Positions 1 to 10,085 of a DNA stretch of 64,000 bases are shown here, piece by piece. The position numbers and the translations under genes were made by a program. The notes below the pieces were generated by a model. The model saw nothing but the letters and a program-made list of their open reading frames with translations, ran no database searches and had not been told where the DNA came from. Position 1 is the first letter of the stretch. Every line of letters begins with the position of its first letter. This DNA comes from Asterella californica (lineage: Eukaryota > Streptophyta > Marchantiopsida > Marchantiales > Aytoniaceae): the NCBI GenBank assembly GCA_036924285.1, contig JAYKYS010000005.1, positions 4,216,001 to 4,280,000 of the forward strand. The letters are read 5' to 3'.

Positions 1-1911
1 TAAAAAAGTTTGAGTTGTTTTTCATGTTTTCTTCATAGTTTTTTTCATGAGGTGTTACCAAATCTCAACTTGTTTACTTTTTTTAGGATCGACCTCAACA
101 TTAATCACATACGATTCGTCTTTGATCTAGATTCATGCCAGTCTTCATTTTGCATCAAGATCACGTATCCGTTGATCACGTTTATGCGAGATAGTATTAT
201 AATATTATTGTTTCTAATAGATGTTATGACAAACATAAAATTATTTCTTTTTGGACAAATGTAAAAAAAATTATTCTAACTCTGTTCATGTTGAACTCTT
301 GTCTCTGTCCATATCGCACCAAGATTTAGTTCCCGTAAAGCACGTTTGTCTTTTACTTTCCACGTGGCATGTGTGTATTTTGGATGTATATCCTTTTGTG
401 ATTGCTAACTTCAAAATTCTCCCAAATAAAAAATAAGTAAGGTGAGGCCCACCAGCACCTTGTTGTACAAGTAGGTTATGCACAGTCGAGGCTAGGAAAC
501 TTTTACGTAACAGCTGGCACGTAACGGGCTGCAAGGAGCTTCTTCAGAAATTATGTTTATGCACCTTCGTTTGCAGTTGTTTAAATACTGCAAACCTTTA
601 TCTTATGGACCGGCCCAAATTGCAGTTGTTTAAATACTGGAAACCTTTATCTTATTTACCGGCTCAGCTTACTGTATGCTACGGCCTGCCCATGAAAGTG
701 CAATAGAGCCACTCAAACCGGAAACCGTAAAAGTCTCAACGGGAGTTACGTCAAGACTTGTAAGCCTAACCTGGTATGCTTTTACGGATTTAGAGAACTA
801 GCTTTAAGAGGTCATCGTATTCCATGTTTACAATTATGGATAGATTTATATTTTTTTTCAGAGCTGATTGTAAAATCTGTAAAACAGTGTAGAACGCTGG
901 AAAGGTATTCTGCATTGACTATAAAATACAACGAAACGCTTAAAGGGCGTTCCGCTGTAGCAAAGTATACAAGCATTCCGAGGCATTCTGCCCACTCTCA
1001 CGATTCCGTTCAAGAATATTTATCCGATCTTCTATCAATGCATTGCGGGCATCGATAGTGCACTTGACAAAAGACTGCCCCATCTCTCATGATCTACTAA
1101 CTCGCGATCAATTTCTATTCATGCGAAACCTCTCTCCACTTCAATCTTCAAAGTTTTCATTTGAATATTTGCTACTACTACCAAGATCTGCACCTGAGGC
1201 TGTTTCACCCCTGTTCACACTCAAGGCTGCATGACGACCCCCGTGCTATCTTACTCTATCGTTATAAACTGCCATGGTGGAAGATTCACCTCACAATGTA
1301 GACGATCACGACGATGACATAAACTAAAATATGTGTCATTGTCTCTTTGTTTAAGGTGTAGTTCTCTCCGGACGAGTTTGAGGAACATTCAAAATCTGAA
1401 CTGCTGATCATTATCTGACTGTCGATTAATACGATAATTAATGCAAGAGACTACAAGAAATAGAATATTGCTGGAGTTAAATCCGAATCACTGTAAATAA
1501 GTTTACGTTGATGGCTGTAAAGCCGTAAAGCATAAGTTTGAGTGGCCTTAATACTTTTCTGGTAATGTGTTCTGAGGTGTAATTATGAAATTTCCACTTA
1601 GATTTTCCAAAATGTACTTGATATCACATGTAATACATTTCTTTAACTTTACCTCACCTCTTAACACTGCATTACTTGACTGCACCTCTTACCTGCAACA
1701 TCAGGTTACAATATCATGTCATCTGAGTGCATGTCAGCAGCCAATCATTGTTTGCATCGAAATTTTAAGTTTAAAGAGTGTTTATAGTATATTATAAGCC
1801 CATGCGAGCTCTTTCTCGTCTTGTGCAGTTTTTTCACATGACGGTATACTTGTTGAACCTCTCAGTCAAGGATATTATCAAATAATACAATCTTAAGCGG
1901 AGTGGAGTCAA
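1..1911 (+). repeat. Left arm of long inverted repeat
   Basis: This stretch recurs in reverse complement at 17,947-18,890 (matching about 1-930) and 13,556-14,524 (matching about 930-1,911). The best block is about 410-540 against 18,356-18,475, where more than 100 bases in a row are the same. Both arms carry the same internal duplication of a unit with TTTAAATACTG and CTTTATCTTAT (about 560-660). The inner limit is near 1,911, where left and right sequences part. The outer limit lies left of the window, because the match still holds at base 1. Reading frames inside are short; the only one kept in both arms is 286-534 (minus). It could be the terminal inverted repeat of a very large DNA transposon, or two copies of one repeat inserted in opposite directions. 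Confidence 0.85.
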
Positions 1912-1986
1912 ATACGACAAAAAGTATTAGAGGTTAAATAATACAATCTTAAGCGGAGTAAAGTAAAGTCCGACAAAAGTATTAAA
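1881..1986 (+). repeat. Two-unit tandem duplication at inner end of left arm
   Basis: A unit of about 56 bases beginning AATAATACAATCTTAAGCGG occurs twice in a row (from 1,881 and from 1,937), each followed by a CGACAAAAAGTATTA-like tail. Only one unit is present at the matching inner end of the right arm (13,556-13,592), so the second was gained on the left or lost on the right. Confidence 0.75.
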
Positions 1987-3354
1987 GATGCTTCAAGTAA
2001 ATTTCTGCTTGGTTGTCATTTGGGATGTATATGAAGTTACATCACATAGACAAAATTCATCTTTTGCTCCTTTGCTTGTCTTTAAAGCTTCCAGGCTGAG
2101 AATAAAAACTGTATTCAGATATAGAATATACGATCAAGATTCTGCTCAATAGGTTCGGACGTAAACGGGAGGACTCTTCGCGAGAGCTCCCGTGAGTTCT
2201 GTCGCAGCAGAAAGTGCAGTCGCTGTGAGGTTTAGACTTCTGATTTTATGTTAATTAATAATATATCATGGTTTTATAAGTTAACATATTCAGCACGCTG
2301 AACGTTATGTTGAAATAACATCACGAGAAAAAATCCATCTGGTGTGACAAAATGTGCACTTTTTATTTGAATTGTTTTTGGAGCTGTCTTCGCAGTAGAA
2401 TTTTAGCTCTTACACGGGACAACATTTACCCTTTGGATTTTGATCTCCCATTAGAGGGTGTTAAACATAAACAGTAAGAGTTTTCTCATCCCATGTTTTG
2501 GGCATTTCAGTTTCGCCGTAGAAAAGCTCTCTATATATATTTTCACCTCAAGTACACTTAGAAAGCCAGAGGGATTTCAAAGTGTCAACTCATTTATAGT
2601 TCTAAATTTTTTTTTGAGAAGGGTTAAGTAATAAATTAATGTGAACATGAGATGACATTTTTCCTATACATTGTTTCTGATTCATACTCCCAGCAGTGAG
2701 CGAGTCAGTCCTTCACTTATATGTTATAACATGATGTGTTGGCAACCCAGAGATCGGTTAATACATATCAGTTAGAATGAAATTTAATTTTTAATAACAA
2801 CTTATTACAACATTTGTATATAAATCTTACACATTTTCCTATAAAAAACGAAATTCGATGTACAAAGCCGTGGGGAGGATATTCAGTGTTGCTGTATAAA
2901 CATTACTCCCTTTTCCACAACAAATTATTTGCTACATTTTCAATTCGGACACAGGATACCTGGTAGATATACAAAAGCTATTTCCACTTTCCACAAGATT
3001 TATATTCTCATTGCTCGTGTAGAAACTAGTTCGGTTGGGAAAAAAATACAACTGTATATCATCACTGTTAGTACTGTAACTATAGTTTATAATAACAATA
3101 ACAATAATTATTATCATCATTGTGTCTAATCACTGTGTCTAGTCTAAGTTAGAAGATTCTCTAACGTCCAGAAGGAGAAGTCTGTAATTTATCGAAGGAT
3201 AGTTTTGAATAGAATCATAGATCAGTTACGATCATATTTATGAATTAATATGATTATTTTTATTTTTTTAAAATTTGTGTAACTTCTAGAGCTTCAAAAA
3301 TTTTTACAGTTAAAATTCATGAAACGAATCATATAAAGATTAATAAGAGACTCT

Positions 3355-3490
3355 TCTGGTGTTTTTCTATTAGCAACTCCGGAGATGCTAGTAAAAAATG
3401 TCACAACCCCTTGACCGAAGTAATAACACTCGCTTGTGGACAAGGAATATTTACCAAAGATTATAGCTTTGACAAGCCATAATACTTTTA
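3355..3490 (-). mobile_element. Decayed fragment of the GTGTCAAAG-end MITE family
   Basis: Read on the minus strand it begins CTTGTCAAAGCTATAATC, then has TTTGG-AAATATT, a CGAGTGTTA-like block, and TCCGGAG near the far side. The same order occurs at 24,204, 29,040 and (minus strand) about 46,735-46,860. No intact pair of ends is visible, so this is a remnant. Confidence 0.5.
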
Positions 3491-3632
3491 TACTCACTTT
3501 CATACCAGAGGTCCACAGCTTATGAATGTACATTCTCCATATTCCTCGTAGATATAAACACGGACTGTGAGAAAAGCTGCATTCACAAAACAAATCACTA
3601 TCTTTTACCGTCACTGGAAAAGCTACTTAAAG

Positions 3633-3750
3633 GTACTAATAGCGGGGTTTAGCCCCGGTTTTCTTCCTGGGGCGTTAGTTGCTTGGCCTTTCGGGTAATG
3701 TTTGATGGGGTCTTTCCATCCGTTGGCTATTCATTGCGTCGTGTGTTTCT
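3633..3750 (+). repeat. Dispersed repeat, copy A
   Basis: It contains CTAATAGCGG, a GTTAGTTGCTTGGCC core, then TTGATGGGGTCTTTCCATCCG and TATTCATTGCGTCGTGT. Related copies lie at 28,417-28,545 (plus), 42,975-43,130 (minus) and 9,975-10,085 (minus). No terminal repeats or target duplication were recognised. Confidence 0.7.
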
Positions 3751-4296
3751 CTCTCTTTTACTGTCACTGGAAAATATCATTTTTACATTTTTAGTTAAAT
3801 TATCTGCATTTGCCGAATTTTCAAGTATTGTTTCAAGTTAGGTTTTTCTCCAGCGCGGATGAAGCCAAACCCATTTGGTAACGACAGCACTGAACGCATG
3901 AGCGTATCCTCAGAAATTTGCCTGATCACACCTCCAGTACCTTCCTTGAGCTTGATCACACCCATGACGTTATCAACAGTACAACTAGTCATTTTATCTT
4001 TTACTTTTATCATTTTAATAATTTCAACCTTGACTAAATATTGTTATAATTTCTAATATTTGAACACGTTGGACTATAGATACTCGTAAATTTAATGTGT
4101 GCAGTCTCACATGTGACTAACACAGTTGACTGTTTTTACAAGCAACTGTCGGTTAGAGGTATGAAGAAAAGGGTGATCAAGCTCAAGAAACCTACTGGGG
4201 GGTGTGATGAAGCAAATTTCTGGAGTATTCTCGTGGGCGAATCGTAATAACACCGAGAAAACTACAATAGCGGGAATGCTTTTCACATAACGATGT

Positions 4297-4311
4297 GAAA
4301 GATGTACGGAG
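4297..4311 (+). repeat. LINE target-site duplication, left copy
   Basis: The 15 bases GAAAGATGTACGGAG are repeated exactly at 8,411-8,425, directly after the A-rich tail of the LINE. This is the expected product of target-primed reverse transcription and fixes both ends of the insertion. Confidence 0.9.
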
Positions 4312-4335
4312 CGAAGGAAAGGAACGTACTACAAA

Positions 4336-7300
4336 GTGTCTCCAGAGATTCTACAAGCAGAAGAGTCGAGGGAGGAAGGGAAAAAAGCCTGGGGAGAAAC
4401 ATCGGAGAACAATTTAGGTGAGGATAGCAGAATCCGTTGGGAGAAAAACTGGAACGCTGCGCGAAAAACACTACAGAATAGAGAAAAGGAACTAGCTAGA
4501 AGGAGGACAGAGAGGAGTGCGCGACTAGAATGGCTAGAGGGAAAACGAGTCGAGATGGCTCTGAGACGCACCAGCGTGGCAAACGAAGAACTTGAAAGGA
4601 TGGAGCAGGAAATAAAAACCCTTGAATCCGAAAAAGCCACTCATTGGCGTAGGATGAGCAAAATCAGGTGGATCAAGGAAGGCGATGCACCCTCAAAATT
4701 CTTTTTCGCAATCATGAAGGCGAAAAAAATGAGAGGAGCCATCACAGTCCTCAGAGACGAGAAGGGAGCAATACTCACAAAGGAAGAAGACATCCTTAAA
4801 GAGATACATACATACTATCAGAATCTGTTCAACAGGGACGAAGAGGTGGAGATGGCCACAACAGAGCGACAACGTGTACTCAGTCTCATTACAAGGAAGG
4901 TGGATGAAGAACAGAACAGAATCCTCACGAAGAAACCGACGAAAGAGGAAGTAGAAGAGGTGGTAAAAAACCTGGGCGATGACAAAACACCAGAGCTGGA
5001 CAGCATGACCAGCGAAACGGTGAAAGCGCTCTGGCCGGTGATGGGGGACGACTACATGGAACTCCTCAACAGCTTCTGGGAGGACAAAAAGCTAACATGG
5101 AAGATGACACAAGGGGTAATCAAACTGCTCCCGAAGGAAGGGGAATTAGAAATGCTCAAGAATTGGCGCCCCATCTCGATGCTTAGCACTGCATACAAAA
5201 TCATCAGGAAACTGTTAGCAAACAGACTCAAGGTGATCATCCCAGAAATAGTCGACAACAAGCAAAAAGGCTTCATCAAAGGACGACACATCGCGGACAA
5301 TCTCCTTACCTACAACCTCGGGAAGGAGTGGGCTGAACAGAAGAAGCAACCGTCGATGTTCATCAAGCTCGACTTTGAGAAGGCATACGATAGAGTGAAC
5401 CACACTTATCTCTGGGAAACGATGGAGACGATGCAGATCGACGACGAATTCATCAAACTCACTAAAGGTCTGGTGGAAGATGCTTCTTCGAAGGTACACG
5501 CTAATGTGATCTTCACAGAGGAAATCATGCTGAAGAGAGGGGTGAGACAGGGATGCCCACTGGCGCCGTTACTATTCGCGATCGCAACACAACCGCTGAT
5601 GAGCTTACTAGAGGAAGCTGCAAGAGACAAGAAACTCAGTGGAATACAGATCAATGATCAGAAACAGTTGCTACACCAACTTTTTGCAGATGACACGGGG
5701 ATATGTCTAGAAGCGAAACACTGTAACTTCATTCACCTACAAGAAGTAATAAGCAACTTTGAGAAGGTGTCTGGGGCGAAGCTGAATGTCACGAAATCCA
5801 CAATTATCCCGATCGCCATGCAGGAGATACAAGCGTGGATGTTAACAACGGGTTGTCACGTAGCGAGGGAAAAGGAGATAGTACGATACCTCGGTTATCC
5901 AATAGGCTGGAACATCACGGAGGAAGAACAAGCACAATTCATCCTCTCAAAGATGAGAAAGAAACTGAGTAACTGGCTGTACAAACAGCTATCGATGGCA
6001 GGGAAAATTGTAGTGGTCCGCCATGTTCTCCGGTCGATGCCAACACACATACTTACCTGCCTAGTCTTCCGGAAACCTACCTGCGAAGCGATGGAAAGAC
6101 TATGCAGAACATTCATCTGGGGAAAAAATGGAGAAGGGAAGGACAAAGTGGCGATGATAGCGTGGGAGGAGTTCAAGAAACCAAAAGGGAAAGGGGGTCT
6201 GGGGCTCTTTGCTTTCGATATTCAACAAAGAGCACTTAAAGCAAAACACTGCATGAGAATTATCCAAAAGAAGGAGGAGGAGTGGATAGGAGTGGTCGAA
6301 CAGATGGTAAAACAAGGAAGCACGAAGACAAGGAGGTGGAAAAAAGAGAGTGATCAATGGTCAGCGCAAGAGATCTGGCTTCTCACAAAACCCCCGAAGA
6401 TTGCAAAGGCAACAACGTACAATGGCCTCAGAGCGGTCTGGTGTGACTTGAAAGGGTCTCTAAAAATGAGGAGAGAGGAATGGACCATGGGAAGAAAACT
6501 TACAGTAATACAGCTGTCTCTGCTGGCGGTGGAAGAAAGATGGATCGAGGAAGAACACGCTCAGATACTAAGAAAATGGGCAAAAGGGCACAAAATAGAA
6601 CTGGCTAGAGATCTCAAAGAAAAAGTCTGCACCCGGGAGAACATACGAAGGGTGAGCATCAGCTTAGAAAGGCAAGTAGTACAGTGGCTAAACACATTGG
6701 AGGTGACACAGGAAGATATCAACCTACAAGACCATAAAGGCTGGCGATGGACGATAGGGAAGAAGGAATACAGCGGGTGGGAAAAACCTACCAATATGTG
6801 GAGATTGGCAATGATGAGAGATACCGAGAACCAAACACGCCTAAACACGAAATGGGACACAGAAGACACCACGGACGAATGGGAAAAAAGATGGAGGAAA
6901 ATCTGGAGAATGAAGTTGCCGGACAAAGATAAGGTGGGGCTGTGGAAAATTTGGCAACAGGGATTCCCGACAGCCAGCAGGATGGCTAAGATGCAGAAAG
7001 GTACGGGAGTATGCGGAAGATGCCAAGAAGACCAAGAAACTTTTGAGCACCTTTTCTGGTCTTGCAGACGGGCGGCAGGGAAGTGGGGACAATGGTTCCT
7101 AATCGCAAGGGGAATATGGAAGGGAAGTGATCAACCGGGAAATCTTCTCGCTACGCTGGAAGATGCAATGAAGGGAAATAACTCGGCGAAATTAGCAGGA
7201 ACACTGATGATTCTCGACACGATCTGGAAAGAAAGGAACGAAAAGCTTTTCAACAACAAGACGATCGACGTTCCGATGCAAGTGATCCTGATGAATGTGG

Positions 7301-7821
7301 AGAGAAAACTAACGGCGATGGAAGGGAGGAGAGGTCAAGCGGATCGCTCCATACAGCAACAAAAAGAAGCTAGAAGGGACCTCTCGACATTACAGGACAG
7401 AGTAAGAGCGCCGCATTTCATGAGGCAGATTAGAGAAATGCGCGAAAGATACGAGAGACCGACGAGGAGACAGAGAGAGATAGATGGAGCTTACTTGAAT
7501 CGGAGCCAGCACGCGAGGGAGTCGGAAATTCGCGCTATGGATAACCTGATCGATAGAGCGGGAAGCATGCTGACCAGAATTGAGAGGGAAAGGGAAGAGG
7601 ATACCAGCGAGAATCAGAGAAGGGATGGAGACTCGGGCCCTCAGGATGCCAGCGACAACAGCGAGAATCAGAGAGGGGATGGTGATTCGGGCCCTCAGGA
7701 TACCATCGCCAACACGACTTCAGGCTGCAGGATCCAACTCATTATGCCCAGAAATGGTGAGAGACCAAGCGAGAACGATAGAATGAGAAATACCACTAAT
7801 GAAAGTAGCGAGATCGAGTAA
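4336..7821 (+). CDS. LINE ORF2 fragment: reverse transcriptase plus zf-RVT, endonuclease missing
   Basis: The open frame has 1,161 codons. Its nominal start is a GTG near the truncation point, so the true N-terminus is lost. Residues 1 to about 110 are charged and coiled-coil-like. The reverse transcriptase follows: the phrase WIKEGDAPSKFFF, typical of plant L1 linkers; motif A LDFEKAYDRV with catalytic Asp346; motif B GVRQGCPLAPLL near 402; and motif C FADD with Asp452 and Asp453. All three catalytic aspartates are present. Near the C-terminus is a zf-RVT-type finger, C893-x2-C896 with H905-x4-C910, in a tryptophan-rich context. The tail after about residue 1,000 is rich in Arg, Glu and Gln and has a short repeat (ENQRxDGDSGPQD, twice). 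In the family this protein copies element RNA into DNA at a nicked target. Without the endonuclease this copy is probably not autonomous. Confidence 0.92.
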   Translation: MSPEILQAEESREEGKKAWGETSENNLGEDSRIRWEKNWNAARKTLQNREKELARRRTERSARLEWLEGKRVEMALRRTSVANEELERMEQEIKTLESEKATHWRRMSKIRWIKEGDAPSKFFFAIMKAKKMRGAITVLRDEKGAILTKEEDILKEIHTYYQNLFNRDEEVEMATTERQRVLSLITRKVDEEQNRILTKKPTKEEVEEVVKNLGDDKTPELDSMTSETVKALWPVMGDDYMELLNSFWEDKKLTWKMTQGVIKLLPKEGELEMLKNWRPISMLSTAYKIIRKLLANRLKVIIPEIVDNKQKGFIKGRHIADNLLTYNLGKEWAEQKKQPSMFIKLDFEKAYDRVNHTYLWETMETMQIDDEFIKLTKGLVEDASSKVHANVIFTEEIMLKRGVRQGCPLAPLLFAIATQPLMSLLEEAARDKKLSGIQINDQKQLLHQLFADDTGICLEAKHCNFIHLQEVISNFEKVSGAKLNVTKSTIIPIAMQEIQAWMLTTGCHVAREKEIVRYLGYPIGWNITEEEQAQFILSKMRKKLSNWLYKQLSMAGKIVVVRHVLRSMPTHILTCLVFRKPTCEAMERLCRTFIWGKNGEGKDKVAMIAWEEFKKPKGKGGLGLFAFDIQQRALKAKHCMRIIQKKEEEWIGVVEQMVKQGSTKTRRWKKESDQWSAQEIWLLTKPPKIAKATTYNGLRAVWCDLKGSLKMRREEWTMGRKLTVIQLSLLAVEERWIEEEHAQILRKWAKGHKIELARDLKEKVCTRENIRRVSISLERQVVQWLNTLEVTQEDINLQDHKGWRWTIGKKEYSGWEKPTNMWRLAMMRDTENQTRLNTKWDTEDTTDEWEKRWRKIWRMKLPDKDKVGLWKIWQQGFPTASRMAKMQKGTGVCGRCQEDQETFEHLFWSCRRAAGKWGQWFLIARGIWKGSDQPGNLLATLEDAMKGNNSAKLAGTLMILDTIWKERNEKLFNNKTIDVPMQVILMNVERKLTAMEGRRGQADRSIQQQKEARRDLSTLQDRVRAPHFMRQIREMRERYERPTRRQREIDGAYLNRSQHARESEIRAMDNLIDRAGSMLTRIEREREEDTSENQRRDGDSGPQDASDNSENQRGDGDSGPQDTIANTTSGCRIQLIMPRNGERPSENDRMRNTTNESSEIE

Positions 7822-8362
7822 GGAGAGGAAGCACAAACCCGACCGCCAGAAGGAAATCAACAAGATCGGCAACAGAGAGACGAAAACGAGCATGAAGCAC
7901 TACGACGCCGAGGCGAAGACGAGAGACTTCGCGGAGGAGATGGCCAGGTTGAAGAGACAAGTGGGCCGGGTGCAAAACCAGAACCAGAATCTCGACACGT
8001 ACCGTCCTCTGGGGAATCAGGAGATTCAGAGGACCAGAAGAACTAACTCCAAGAACGATGACGACAGCGAGAGAGTCACGAGAAGGTTGACGAGGAAGGT
8101 GAGCACCACGAGTAGCAGCAATGACAGAGAAAAGATCCAGAGAAGTCAGTGTGGTCACCAGGAGGTCGATAGACAGTGTAGGAGGGCGATGCCCTGGCCT
8201 GGTAGGAACAATAGACAGGGTAGGAGGGCGCGGCCCAGTTTAGGTAGAAAAGACCAGAAATGTACCACGTGGACCAGTTGGTCCAGGCACGGGAGCAGCC
8301 AGGCGTTCAACCTGGTTAGCGACCGGCAAATAAAGTTCACCCGGTACCGTCCGGTTCCCTAA
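7799..8362 (+). CDS. Overlapping downstream LINE frame, very basic, function unknown
   Basis: This 187-codon frame starts at an ATG inside the last 23 bases of the reverse-transcriptase frame, in a different frame, and stays open to the 3' end. Its stop is made where CCCT meets the A tail. The product is rich in Arg, Lys, Gln and Ser and hydrophilic, with no recognised domain. The DNA carries a short internal duplication (GTAGGAGGGCG, at about 8,178 and 8,220). It could be a real third ORF, a nucleic-acid-binding tail protein, or a chance open frame in a purine-rich 3' UTR. Composition alone would lower stop-codon frequency here, so confidence is low. Confidence 0.3.
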   Translation: MKVARSSKERKHKPDRQKEINKIGNRETKTSMKHYDAEAKTRDFAEEMARLKRQVGRVQNQNQNLDTYRPLGNQEIQRTRRTNSKNDDDSERVTRRLTRKVSTTSSSNDREKIQRSQCGHQEVDRQCRRAMPWPGRNNRQGRRARPSLGRKDQKCTTWTSWSRHGSSQAFNLVSDRQIKFTRYRPVP

Positions 8363-8410
8363 AAAAAACAAAAAAGAAAAAAAAAGAAAAAAAGAAAAGA
8401 AAGAAAGAAA

Positions 8411-8425
8411 GAAAGATGTACGGAG
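8411..8425 (+). repeat. LINE target-site duplication, right copy
   Basis: An exact match to 4,297-4,311 (GAAAGATGTACGGAG). It follows the A-rich tail. Confidence 0.9.
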
Positions 8426-9356
8426 GCGACTGTGAAACGTGGCAATATATGAGGCATACATAAGGAACGGATATATTTATACTTATTTAGTGCGAAATGA
8501 ACGCATAGTGTGAACCCATTAGAGCCTGTCAAATCGCTCGGGAGCTAGTGTTATGACTTCGGACAAGAAGCCGTGGGTGTCTTTCATTGTTTATAATATT
8601 AATGGGTCTTAAATTCTGGGAGTAAGTAATTCAAGACATAAATAAACTATTTGAATTTTTAAGAAACTAAATTAGAAACTAAAATAATTGTATCAATTTA
8701 GAAATGTGATTGTAAACGATTCACGACTCTATACAAACGTAAACGATACTGTCCGTAGATAAACGAACTCTGTGTGGTTTTTTGGACTTTTGTGGTTTTT
8801 TGGACTTTAGAGGATCTTCTCTTTCCTCTTTTGGCTTTGAAAATCCCTATTACTGAGGCTGGGCTGAACAGCAAGGATTTTAGGGTTTAGGGTACATGAA
8901 CAAAGCAAGAAAAGAAAGAACTGTCAGTTATTGAGCTGGTGACAGAAAAAGAACAAAACTGTCAAGCACAACTTGTGAAAATAAAATATAATACGATATA
9001 GATAATATGAATAAGTTATCAGCTTCGTAATTAATGGAGAGGCCAACTCAGCAGTCTAGGCTCCAACACACGTGTATGTTGTACACGCGATGTAACTTGC
9101 TAGTTTAGTAGCCACGAACTCACTAGTTTTGCATAACGCAGATTTGGTTGTCAGCGCTATTTAGATCCCTATTTAGAGCCGGTAAGTTCGTTTGGCTTGA
9201 AGACGAATGTCGAAAGTACGTGATCTGCTCTAATGATTTGAAATTAATGGTGGATTTGCGATCCGCCTCCAGATTCAAGAATAATCAGAACCATGGATAA
9301 GGTTCCCCCTTCCGTTTTTCTCGACTGGACCAAGTCCGAGACCGATGGATCGAATA

Positions 9357-9430
9357 TCTCACATTACATCTCGATCTCTCAACATTACATCTCGTTCTCT
9401 CACATTACATCTCAACATTACATCTCTCGA
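9357..9430 (+). repeat. Short array of ACATTACATCTC units
   Basis: ACATTACATCTC or slight variants occur about four times, spaced by CTCTCA-like bases. It is a simple local array with no known function. Confidence 0.6.
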
Positions 9431-9974
9431 CTTTACTCGATCCGCCGGAGACCGGAATAGGCGGCGAAGAGGAACTTATTGACATCTTAGTAATGATTAT
9501 CGATGGAGTCGATAATTATGATGATGCTGATGGTAATAAAAGGATGATCTAGATTCTTGAACTGTCAATTAATCATATCAATCATATTCGTCTAAATTGC
9601 ATTCATTTATCGTTGGAGAAAACGACCTTAGCTCTAAATTCTCTTCTCAGCGCAGCTTCGTTCATGATTTACGACGCGGTATTTCAGCCGCCGACGATAA
9701 CGACAGACCAAAGGACCGATCGGTAACGCAACGGAAAAGTGAAGGCTGTAGCGGTCCGAAGTCTATCCGGATTCTGGAGGGCCGAGCGATTACACTTTTG
9801 TCGTGCTGGAAGCATAGACGGTTGAAACGGGCACCTCGCCTTGATGAGTATATTCAATCATTCAAGGACGCCTAGCTTAGCTGGAGTGTGTTGCGCTTTT
9901 GTTGCGACATTCACTTTCCGATCTTCTTTTCCAAATGAGACAAAAACGCACTCGCATTCTATTCTTATGGAAAA

Positions 9975-10085
9975 GAAAAAAGGAAAAAGGGACGCAATGA
10001 ATACCAAACGGATGGGAAGACCCATCAAGCCGAAACAAGTGAAAGAAGTGACCAAAGAGAGCTAAGTAAGTAACACCAGAAGGTG
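9975..10085 (-). repeat. Dispersed repeat, copy D
   Basis: On the minus strand it has CTTGATGGGTCTTCCCATCCG followed by TTGGTATTCATTGCGTCC, matching copies A-C. Its other half is more diverged (CTTCTGGTGTTACTTACTTAG). Read on the plus strand, the shared part starts ATGAATACCAAACGGATGGG. Confidence 0.65.

Larger units (their letters stand above)
1987..4296. other. AT-rich intergenic DNA, no gene seen
   Basis: No reading frame here resembles a known protein; all are short and unsupported. It holds a low-complexity AAC/ATT/ATC stretch (3,090-3,122), a decayed MITE fragment (3,355-3,490) and one copy of the four-member dispersed repeat (3,633-3,750). Confidence 0.6.
4312..8410 (+). mobile_element. 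5'-truncated non-LTR retrotransposon (plant L1-type LINE)
   Basis: The element is bounded by the 15-bp direct repeat GAAAGATGTACGGAG and ends in an A-rich tail (about 8,361-8,410) that turns into AAAG repeats. It carries a long open reverse-transcriptase frame (4,336-7,821) and an overlapping shorter frame (7,799-8,362). The apurinic-endonuclease domain expected in front of the reverse transcriptase of plant L1 elements is missing, and the frame is open right from the 5' junction, so the copy was truncated on insertion. An exact target duplication and an undamaged frame mean the insertion is young. It sits between the arms of the long inverted repeat. Confidence 0.92.

Noticed and set aside
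2440..2500. CCATTAGAGGGTGTTAAAC as a further MITE end
   Set aside because: Resembles the family end but no inner family sequence or partner end follows; kept out as too weak.
4329..4640. Minus-strand frames over the LINE
   Set aside because: Serine- and phenylalanine-rich shadows of the purine-rich reverse-transcriptase frame.
8875..8895. TTTAGGG doublet resembling plant telomere repeat
   Set aside because: Only two adjoining units; far too short for telomeric DNA and easily due to chance.
9357..9430. CRISPR-like array
   Set aside because: Units are about 12 bases with no unique spacers of constant length; the genome is eukaryotic.
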